Shown here: piece by piece, positions 35,601-41,292 of the stretch
How positions within the stretch are numbered: the stretch's first letter is position 1
Layout: each line of letters starts with the position of its first letter
Source of the DNA: Bactericera cockerelli
Lineage: Eukaryota; Arthropoda; Insecta; Hemiptera; Triozidae
Direction of reading: 5' to 3'
Length of the DNA stretch: 64,000 bases
Assembly (NCBI GenBank): GCA_024516035.1
Contig: CM044960.1
Location: 12,608,818-12,672,817 of the forward strand
Program-made: the position numbers and the translations under genes
Notes under the pieces: model-generated
What the model was told of the DNA's origin: nothing
The model's database searches: none
What the model saw: the letters and a program-made list of their open reading frames with translations, nothing else

Positions 35601-37560
35601 GTTTCGAATGGCCACCCATCCAAATTCTAACCTCGATGGACGTTTCTCAATTTCAATGACAGGAGGTGACAGGAAATAACGTGTAGCGGATATTTTACAG
35701 CCTGTGTTTTCCGTTTTTCAGATGAACGTGACAGAAATTTTCGACGTGACGGAGAAGGGAGACGCCCCCCCGCCCCCCTCCTCCACTCTCCTGGAGAGCG
35801 AGACAGAACCCCTGATCACCATCAAGGATGAGGACTGGACCACGGAGTGTATTGAACAAGACGGTGAGGCGCCGGCATTTATTTATTTATTTACACTTTA
35901 TTAGGTAATAGGACATATTATATACAATACAAATAATTACAAATGAAAATACAATATAATAGAAGAAAAAAGTAAAGAAAAAATTATTAAATACCTATAT
36001 ATATAATAGGGCGGGGCATTCGACTCAGCGCAACATTTTGTTTCGAAACGTTGTGAAACTTTTCTCCGTTTCTTCTTTAAAATGATAATATCGCTTTATT
36101 TATACTGCCCGATTAGGACTTTTAAGTTCCATTATTCCAGCAGTAAGCCCAAGACGTATTATTATGTGGTAAAAATCCCAAATGGGAGGATAAATTGTCA
36201 TGTCCCGGTCTGGGTTTCGAACCGGCGACTTCAGGAATCTCTGGAGTCATAGAGTGCCGCCTTTACCACTGAGCTACCGGGACAGACATTTACAATCAAA
36301 TGAATTCGAATCCTACTCACTAAATATTGATGGAAGTGCTTTGCAATACTTCCAGAGTTTGAGACATTATCAGTCCATCAGTATAAACAGAGAATGAGGG
36401 ATAGTAAAAAACAGAAGTCAGAATAATGTTGTGAAACGTTTGTAAACAAAATGTTGTAGGTACTTTTAATTTTTATTATGTGTTTCAGTCTTTTTATTTC
36501 GTAGCCATGACTTTTAGTCAAGTGTTTAACACGCTGGTCTGGTAATCCAGGTAGCGTAGGGATCCGTTGGTTCGAATCCCACCCAGTGCACGAATTTTTC
36601 CTCATTAATTTGAGTTTGTGGCCACATATAATAATAAGAATGAGGGTTAGGTAGTAGAAAATGCTCTGAGCATTAAACTCGCCTGGTGGTGATTACATTC
36701 CACCAAAGAGTGTTATTATTATGACACATATTTCATTTATGTGTCTGTCCCGGTAGCTCAATGGTAAAGGCGGCACTCTGTGAATCCAGAAGTCGCGGGT
36801 TCGAAACCCAGCCGGGACATGACAAGTTATCCTCCGATTTGGGATTTTTACCACATAATAATATGTCTTGGGCTTACTGCTGGAATAATGGGACACAATA
36901 TTCCTAATTGGGCAGTATAAATAAGGCGATATTATTATTATTATACATTTCAGAATACGACCCAGAGGCTGATGTTACCACATAATAATACGTCTTGGAC
37001 TTACTGCTGTAATAATGGGACACAATAGTCCTAATCGGGCAGTATAAATAAGGCGATATTATTATTATTATTATACATTTCAGAATACGACCCAGAGGCT
37101 GATGTTACCACATAATAATACGTCTTGGACTTACTGCTGTAATAATGGGACACAATAGTCCTGATCGGGCAGTATAAATAAGGCGATATTATTATTATTA
37201 TACATTTCAGAATACGACCCAGAGGCTGACGAAAGCAACGAGGGCATCTTCTCGGACCCGGAGAGCGAGTGGCTGACCAACTCCTCCACCTCTTCCTCCC
37301 CCCTCTCCTCCCACCGCAGTCTCACCCTCACCGACCTGCGGCCAGAGGTGGACCAGATAGGCGCCACAACAACAACGCGGCCGCCCCGCCCCCTCCCAGA
37401 GCAAGGTCAGCCGAAAGCGATCCACCATCTCGCTGAACATCTCCATCTTAGACAGATTCCCCGTTATATCATGTCTGTCCCGGTAACCAGCGGCGGAGAC
37501 TTTTTTTCTGATCTGTTCTTGGATGTTCGAGGTCTACTCATACCTAGTGAGGAAAAATGA
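17441..37560 (+). CDS. bmm: Brummer / adipose triglyceride lipase (PNPLA2-like), 9 exons
   Basis: Exons 17441-17600, 28348-28580, 29835-30107, 31719-31961, 32841-32968, 33897-34051, 34943-35229, 35722-35863 and 37211-37560 give 656 residues. The patatin domain is clear: oxyanion loop GCGFLG (residues 7-12), nucleophile motif GASAG with Ser38, and catalytic Asp157 in DGGVSDN. The Ser-Asp spacing of 119 residues equals that recalled for human ATGL. The enzyme performs the first hydrolysis of triacylglycerol on lipid droplets (family knowledge). The downstream region [20 protein letters not shown] is hydrophobic, as expected for droplet targeting. The start was chosen because it places the oxyanion loop at the very N-terminus. 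The last exon is problematic: its 3' part reads into SINE DNA, and an alternative frame looks more protein-like. Confidence 0.9.
18219..18290. repeat. Short inverted repeat
   Basis: TGTCACACAATGCACTCTG pairs imperfectly with 'cagagtgccttgtgtgacc'. A small hairpin or MITE remnant, preceded by a family C fragment at 18126-18195. Confidence 0.5.
20100..20400 (-). repeat. Family C tRNA-headed SINE (reverse)
   Basis: A-tail complement (T-run near 20100-20125), GATGAGTGTTTCACAGCC, the 'gtagccatgaaacagg' block, and reverse box B GGTTCGAACCCGC with box A complement at 20370-20390. Confidence 0.8.
20790..20890 (+). repeat. Family E SINE fragment
   Basis: GGTTCGGATCCCACTCAGTG followed by 'catacatttttcctc', as in the 36506 copy. 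Confidence 0.55.
22120..22325 (+). repeat. Family G retroposon
   Basis: GGGTGGAAGAGATTGCCAAA, 'ggcaataaccccgcccta', then a body ending AATAAAGTG and (AAT)n. Confidence 0.75.
23858..24065 (+). repeat. Family A tRNA-headed SINE
   Basis: Box A-like GGTAGCTCAGTGG and box B GGTTCGAACCCC, body 'ccacataataatatgtct', 'gggcagtataaataaag' 3' end. Ten or more similar copies occur. Confidence 0.85.
24440..24750 (-). repeat. Family F tRNA-headed SINE (reverse)
   Basis: Reverse body 'ttcctcacgaggtattagtgg' and box B complement AGTCGAACCCAGGTCACC. A second head-like block with 'cgatcgagctacagcggtcgg' follows at 24724-24750. Confidence 0.6.
25640..25925 (+). repeat. Family C SINE, degraded
   Basis: GCGCACGAATAGCTCATCGG head, missing box B region, then 'gttgacccagcacctaaatg', 'ccacaagcgtctacagtagc' and 'gaaacactcatctttacc'. 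Confidence 0.7.
26000..26225 (+). repeat. Family G retroposon
   Basis: GGGTAGAAGAGATTGCCATA, 'caataaccccacccttta', AATAAAGTG and an (AAT)n tail. Confidence 0.7.
27317..28202. mobile_element. 886-bp foldback element with ~400-bp inverted arms
   Basis: The left end CAGGGTCTTCATAAAGTCTC is the exact complement of the right end, and arms of about 400 bp pair almost throughout, around a ~90-bp centre near 27,720-27,810. TATA flanks both ends (27313-27316, 28203-28206). No transposase frame is seen; probably a non-autonomous DNA element. Confidence 0.9.
28348..28580 (+). CDS. bmm: bmm exon 2
   Basis: Acceptor TCTCCTCAG, donor GTGGGC. Encodes [20 protein letters not shown] through [12 protein letters not shown], closely resembling ATGL HFNSKDELIQ. 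Confidence 0.92.
28590..28805 (+). repeat. Repeat unit with TIR-like inner element, copy 1
   Basis: Starts 10 bp after the bmm exon 2 donor. Shares ~200 bp with an inverted copy at 53455-53665. The inner part is bounded by ATTCAGAGACG and CGTCTCTGAAT. Confidence 0.75.
28868..29245 (+). repeat. Two family H copies in tandem
   Basis: 28868-29060 and about 29085-29243. Each has 'cgagccaactttgaaataa' or a variant, 'cctccagctgtag.caagctgg' and a (CAA)n end. Confidence 0.7.
29585..29785 (-). repeat. Family I retroposon (reverse)
   Basis: Complement of the 46581 and 52440 copies: 'ggtggcgtcatcgtgaacga', 'tctttacaaggaggctaat', then 'ctactccctgtttattgtcc' twice. Confidence 0.75.
29835..30107 (+). 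CDS. bmm: bmm exon 3, catalytic Asp (DGG)
   Basis: Acceptor TCCCCCAG, donor GTGAGA. Encodes [20 protein letters not shown] and [13 protein letters not shown] six-copy tandem repeat starts within 20 bp of the donor. Confidence 0.93.
30120..30465 (+). repeat. ~58-bp tandem repeat after bmm exon 3
   Basis: Six units of TCAAGGGTTTCAAAACCTTT plus 'tttcgttgttagtta' and a variable (TTA)n/T-run. They begin within 20 bp of the exon 3 donor. Confidence 0.88.
31134..31315. repeat. Inverted-repeat element
   Basis: TGTAATACCTCTGTGG and CCACAGAGGTATTACA form arms with 'taatagacg' / 'cgtctatta' at the outer ends. Internal copies of 'ttaatagac' and 'gggaaaac' suggest a composite structure. Confidence 0.75.
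31381..31700 (+). repeat. Full-length family C tRNA-headed SINE
   Basis: Head GCACGAATAGTTCAGTGG, box B GGGTTCGATCCCC, body 'ccggtgcgctcgtgttgacc', 'cgggatgggcaggctacaac', end 'gaaacactcatctttaaaa' and poly(A). Its A-tail abuts the polypyrimidine tract of bmm exon 4. Confidence 0.88.
31719..31961 (+). CDS. bmm: bmm exon 4
   Basis: Acceptor CTGTTTTTCAG directly after the A-rich tail of a family C SINE; donor GTAACG. Encodes [20 protein letters not shown], matching ATGL EMCKQGYRDGLRFL, then an acidic Cys-containing stretch. Confidence 0.9.
31978..32150 (-). repeat. Family G retroposon (reverse)
   Basis: AAGCTTTATTAGGAGGACAA to 'cttccacccaacccttga'; directly follows the bmm exon 4 donor. Confidence 0.75.
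32560..32785 (+). repeat. Retroposon 3' end with (AGTC)n tail
   Basis: CTAGCGGGCTGTCGCCCGCT hairpin start, 'ccaaatttcagtttcctagg', then a CAGTCAGTCAGTCAGTGACT tail. Resembles non-LTR 3' ends common in animals; family not identified. Confidence 0.55.
32841..32968 (+). CDS. bmm: bmm exon 5
   Basis: Acceptor GTGTTTCAG, donor GTGAGT. Encodes [20 protein letters not shown] followed by a hydrophobic stretch likely to touch the lipid droplet. Confidence 0.85.
32990..33201 (-). repeat. Family A SINE (reverse)
   Basis: 'cgccttatttatactgcccg' to 'gagctaccgggacag' with box B complement GGTTTCGAACCCGC. It starts about 20 bp after the bmm exon 5 donor. Confidence 0.85.
33511..33705 (+). repeat. Family A SINE
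   Basis: TGTCCCGGTAGCTCAGTGGT head, GGTTCGAAACCC box B, 'aataaggcaatttt' end. Confidence 0.8.
33897..34051 (+). CDS. bmm: bmm exon 6
   Basis: Acceptor CACATTCAG, donor GTGAGT. Encodes [20 protein letters not shown] and onward; ends in phase 1. Confidence 0.85.
34084..34345 (-). repeat. Family H retroposon (reverse)
   Basis: Near copy of 8206-8487, with TTGTTGTAGCCAGCTTGGCT at the left and 'gtcccccagccagac' at the right. It begins ~30 bp after the bmm exon 6 donor. Confidence 0.75.
34357..34510 (+). repeat. Family A SINE
   Basis: TCTCCCGGTAGCTCAGTGGT head; box B GTGGGTTCAAAATCC; 'cacataataatacgtcttt'. Confidence 0.75.
34694..34830 (+). repeat. Family B SINE
   Basis: AACCTCAGTAGCTTGATTGA head, a deletion around box B, body 'gtgatatcacgaaagtgat'. 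Confidence 0.75.
34943..35229 (+). CDS. bmm: bmm exon 7
   Basis: Acceptor CCCACAAAG, donor GTGAGT. Encodes a charged linker and [20 protein letters not shown]. Confidence 0.83.
35332..35460. repeat. Hairpin/MITE-like element in bmm intron 7
   Basis: Imperfect ~23-bp terminal inverted repeats, AGCGCTAGTATCGCAAAGGA against the complement of 'tcctttgcgatggtgtcgcgct'. Internal short direct repeat 'atcaaatgtaaacataaa'. Confidence 0.65.
35461..35670 (+). repeat. Family J repeat, degraded
   Basis: Contains 'tactggaaactcaaaatc', 'gggccggaataagggtttcg' and 'cacccatccaaattctaacc', resembling copies at 40000 (reverse), 54761 and 59770. Confidence 0.5.
35722..35863 (+). CDS. bmm: bmm exon 8
   Basis: Acceptor CGTTTTTCAG, donor GTGAGG. 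Encodes [20 protein letters not shown] and an acidic tail; ends in phase 1. Confidence 0.83.
35875..36005 (-). repeat. Family G retroposon (reverse), truncated
   Basis: 'acactttattaggtaatagg' to 'aatagggcgggg'; it begins 10 bp after the bmm exon 8 donor. Confidence 0.6.
36084..36296 (-). repeat. Family A SINE (reverse)
   Basis: Reverse body and head; 'gagctaccgggacagac' at the right end. Confidence 0.85.
36506..36712 (+). repeat. Family E tRNA-headed SINE
   Basis: 'gtgtttaacacgctggtctg', box B GGTTCGAATCCCACCC, 'gaatttttcctcattaattt', and 'actcgcctggtggtgatta' end. Confidence 0.75.
36741..36947 (+). repeat. Family A SINE feeding the exon 9 duplication
   Basis: Complete head to 'aaggcgatattattatta'. 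Its 3' part is included in the tandem duplication that follows. Confidence 0.85.
36850..37230 (+). repeat. bmm: Triplicated SINE tail plus bmm exon 9 acceptor
   Basis: Three tandem units of about 127-130 bp, each made of a family A tail, TATACATTTCAG and the exon start AATACGACCCAGAGGCTGA. Potential acceptors fall at 36953/36954, 37083/37084 and 37210/37211. Only the third leads into the long exon; the first two read [10 protein letters not shown] then TAA (first at 36983-36985). Confidence 0.9.
37211..37560 (+). CDS. bmm: bmm exon 9, C-terminal tail (frame uncertain)
   Basis: Acceptor TACATTTCAG. It reads [20 protein letters not shown] then a Ser-rich stretch. In the joined frame it continues past a C-rich run (37381-37400) into SINE DNA and stops with TGA at 37558. 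One frame over, the DNA after the C-rich run reads [17 protein letters not shown] and stops with TAA at 37484. The second reading looks more like a regulated lipase tail. The exact stop is therefore unsettled. Confidence 0.6.
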
Positions 37561-37871
37561 GTAGCTGCTTTGATGTGAGCAGTGGCGGAATGAGACAAAA
37601 ATAATATATTAGGGTATTGAAAGATACGAAAAGTCCTATAATTCTGCGCTAAAATTGTGGTATTCTCCCGGTAGCTCAGTGGTAAAGGCGGCACTCTGTG
37701 AATCCAGAGATTCCAAGGTCGTGGGTTCGAAACCCAGCCGGGACATGACAAGTTATCCTCCCCATTTGGGATTTTTACCACATAATAATATGTCTTGGGC
37801 TTACTGCTGGAAAAATGGGACTTAATAGCCTAATCGGGCAGTATAAATAAGACGATATTATTATTATTATA
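37471..37871 (+). mobile_element. Family A SINE with family F fragment inserted, entering bmm exon 9
   Basis: A family A head (TGTCTGTCCCGGTA) is followed by a 5'-truncated family F piece (37486-37665) and then a full family A copy. TCCCGGTA occurs at 37478-37485 and again at 37666-37673, flanking the F piece like a target-site duplication. Both candidate lipase stops lie in this DNA. Confidence 0.75.
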
Positions 37872-38409
37872 TCTCACGGCGCCGGTGGTGTATTGGGCGA
37901 ATTTTATTGTAAGTTTTGAAACGGAAGATTTACATGTTTGTCGTATCTGATTGATTGAAAAATGAACACTGTCCAAAAATAACCGAGTCACCGAGCCGTT
38001 TGGAGAACGCCTAGGGAGCTGTAGCCAAGCTGGCTACATCAACAACATATATATAATATATTTTGTCTATAGAAAAATAACATGTCATTTCATGATGACT
38101 GTCTGTATTGTTTCGTTTCAAAACACATAATGGAATTTAACTTCTGGAGCAAGGATTGTACGACCTAATCATATGCCTAGGTTCCTTTTATTTAGACAAG
38201 ATCATGGTCTGGCCCTGGCAGTCATTGAACCAACCGATAGAAGTATTTCTAGAACGAACTCTCCTACTTTTTATTATACCTACTCCACCGATTTTGAATC
38301 AGGTAAAAAGAAGAAAACATGGATTTTATGATTCGGAGACACACAGTATATTTATTTTATTTGGGGAGACTCCTTGTCAGACAAACGGTTGTCAGACTAA
38401 ATGTTGTGT

Positions 38410-38530
38410 TTCGTTAGCCGGCTAGGATAGCTTGGGTGGGGGGCTTAGGTTAGGTTGAAATTAGCGCAGGGTTAGACCGCCTGCGCTAATTTCAACCTAA
38501 CCTAAGCCCCTCACCCAACCATCCTACACG
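38410..38530. repeat. Near-perfect palindrome
   Basis: GCTTAGGTTAGGTTGAAATT pairs with its complement downstream across a ~10-bp loop near 38470. Pairing continues imperfectly outward through 'gggtgggg' to about 38415 and 38530. Confidence 0.8.
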
Positions 38531-39989
38531 ACAAACTGAAGTCAGTGATCTATCGTGCAATCTCACCTTGTTAACTTTACCTAACCCTACCTAACTACAA
38601 AATTCCTCTAACAAAAATTCACTTACGCATCAATTTCCAATAGACAATAATTTCATTTTCATTTATGAAAAAAAACCTTGTACGGGGTGTAGAAAAATAC
38701 AAATCGGTGGAGTTCGTATTGGAACCTTTTTTGAAATCGGTGGAGTGCGACATGCGAAAATTTTTCATTTAGGTGGAGTTCGAGTATGCAAAGGTCAATT
38801 AGGTGGAGTTCGTAATCGCCCGTCTGGTCATCTGTGTCCGTTTTCCCATTTGAACAACCATACAAGTATTTTCAGAAGTTGAAACTGATCACTGAAGATA
38901 AGCACCGTACCAGAATGAGAGGCATAGAGATAAATCTCGAAAAAATATTCGGTTTCAGTAGCGGTGTACTATAAATGGGAAGCAATGCTCTAACCGTCAG
39001 AAAGTGTTAGATAAGCAATGCTTTCACCTAGATAGATGCTACTATGTCTGCGCGTTGTTAGTCCCAATGACTGAATAGGTCTGTGTGCCAGAAACCAGCA
39101 AAATACTCCTTCCGTAGGGTTCTCATTATGACCTTACCTTTTGGGGTTTCCAGACAAAAACAGTCATCCTCCGTCTAGGTTTCTCTAAAAGGTGGTTATT
39201 TTCAAATGGGTTTTTCAGGGCATGAAAAAGTGTATGATGTAAAATACAAAAGCACATTGGGGAAAAAAGGCAGCAGAAAGTATTTACGAATAGGACAAAC
39301 CTTTATACTAAGTGAAAATATTCGATTCTAGTTTTAATAATTGTGATTTTTAACTTTATTCTGAATTGTTATTTATTCATGATTCTATTTTATTTACTAA
39401 TTTTACCTGAAATAGCGACTTATTTATGTGTTTGTATGTAAAAAAATAATATAATTTAAATATGATTGTATAAAGAGTTTACACTTATTTTCCTCATCCC
39501 TCCATGAGATTTTTTTTGTAAGACATTTAAAAACTGATGAAATTGGTCAGTTATCAGTGTATTAAATACTTACTCGCAATGGGACAGTATTTGTACAGAA
39601 GCGGATTGAGTTACGTAGAAAAAGCTCATGCGGGCTTAATCAAGGCATGGACAACATCCCTTGAGTTTCACCTACGTTTAACCTACATAGGATGATATTG
39701 CAATGGTAGCGCACACAAGTTATGTATCATAAGCTCATGCAGATATTTGTCGTACGTAATATCTCCGTATTTAAGGCAATGAGCAAAGATATGAATTAAA
39801 AGTTTGCTGGGTGGCAGGCAAAAAGTCCGATTGACGTGTCTTGAAGTAATTCGTGAAAAAACTGCTTATGAAACTTAATTAAATACCCACCCCATTCCGT
39901 TTGATCGGTAACATTAATCACAATGGTTTTCTGTCCCAAGATTCTTGAAATAATGTTTACCCATTGCCAGCGTGGGGGGCACGTTGAAT

Positions 39990-40190
39990 ACAACATTAAC
40001 AAGTAAAGCAACTTCCAGCGAGTTTTAGATTTGGATGGGTGACTTAAAATTTGAACCCTCGTGATGCTGGCTATTCCCGGGCCGAGTCACGTTGGGTGAG
40101 GTTAATTTGAGTGGCTGGTTTTTGAGTTTCCAGCGAATGGAGGGTGTATAATCATGTAGTTTAAAGCGACGTTAAAACCAAAAAATACTT
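39990..40190 (-). repeat. Family J repeat (reverse)
   Basis: 'cgagtcacgttgggtgaggt', 'gagtttccagcgaatggagg' and 'aaagcgacgttaaaacc' are complementary to the 54761 copy. A further degraded copy lies near 40830-40925. Confidence 0.6.
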
Positions 40191-40998
40191 TCTATACCAT
40201 AGAAAGTATTTTTTTTTACCCTTACCTAGATTACAAAATGGAATAAATAAGAAAAATGAAATAGATACAGAAATAATGAAGCTCATTTTTAATTAAACTT
40301 TAAAAAAGTATAGCTCATTGTTTTGGACTATGTACAAATATTTACAGTTCTGAATAAATAAGACCCAGAAATAAATAGTTAAACGAGACCACATTATGAC
40401 GCACAATTATGACAGTAATATTTAAGTCGCATCCATCACGAAAACTTGGTTCAATAATAAATTCAACGGTTTGCTGATTGAAAAAATAAATTCAATGGAT
40501 ATCTTCCAGCGGACGGCTGATAGATCCTTCTACCTATTATAAAAAAAAGAAATCTTTGTGTCTCTTACGGTGGTCGCGGTGTAACGACACCAGTGCCTTA
40601 AACTCATATTAAGAGTACTAGATGTGACCATCTATTTGAGTATTTTCCTAAACCATGTTTTGATTATAAAACAAAATAGGATAGTAAAAAACTGCCTTAA
40701 TAACTTAGTTGCAAAATCGCTCAGAAACATAAGAAACGCTCCTCAATCATGGTTACACTAAATAAGGCAAGCGGCGCGGCGATGGCACGTTGAATACACC
40801 AGTTCTCTTTCTATAACTGCAGTCAAGCAACATCCAGCTAAATTAGAACTTAGATAGGACCTTTCAAATTCAAACTCTCTTGATGCTATTCCCGACTCAA
40901 TCCAGGCTGGGTGAGGTTAATGTGTTCAGCAGTTTTGTTAGGTCACAGTAAATTTAGGAGTACACTTTCTAACCCAAAGTTATACACCATCTCCCTTC

Positions 40999-41292
40999 TC
41001 ACTTCATCTTCCTCTTCTTCCCCTGCATGTGTTGAGAAGGGGAGGGGGCTGCCGCCCTCTTCGTCCCTCTCCTTCCCCCTCCTCCCTCCTCTTCCTTCTC
41101 CTCCTCCTCTTCGCCTCCCCGCCTCTTCTTGCGAGCCGCCACTGGCAGCGGGGAGGCGGTGGAGGAGCGCTTGGTGCGATCAGAGCCGGAGTGGTGCGGG
41201 GCGGAGGGGGGGTCGCCGCCCGCTGGGTCACTGCCAGCCGGGGCCAGGCTGTACTCGACCCCGCCGCTATCCGCCACTGCCTTCACGAGGAT
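40999..41292 (-). CDS. BRD8: BRD8 terminal exon
   Basis: Acceptor CCGTCAG, stop TGA at 40999-41001. Encodes ILVKAVADSGGVEYSLAPAG and a Glu/Lys/Arg tail ending HMQGKKRKMK, a likely nuclear localisation signal. Confidence 0.8.
   Translation of the reverse strand: MLVKAVADSGGVEYSLAPAGSDPAGGDPPSAPHHSGSDRTKRSSTASPLPVAARKKRRGGEEEEEKEEEGGGGRRGTKRAAAPSPSQHMQGKKRKMK

Larger units (their letters stand above)
37872..40998. other. Convergent spacer between bmm and BRD8
   Basis: Both genes end toward this stretch. It holds a family H scrap near 38015, an inverted repeat at 38410-38530 and degraded family J copies. No gene was recognised. Confidence 0.55.
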
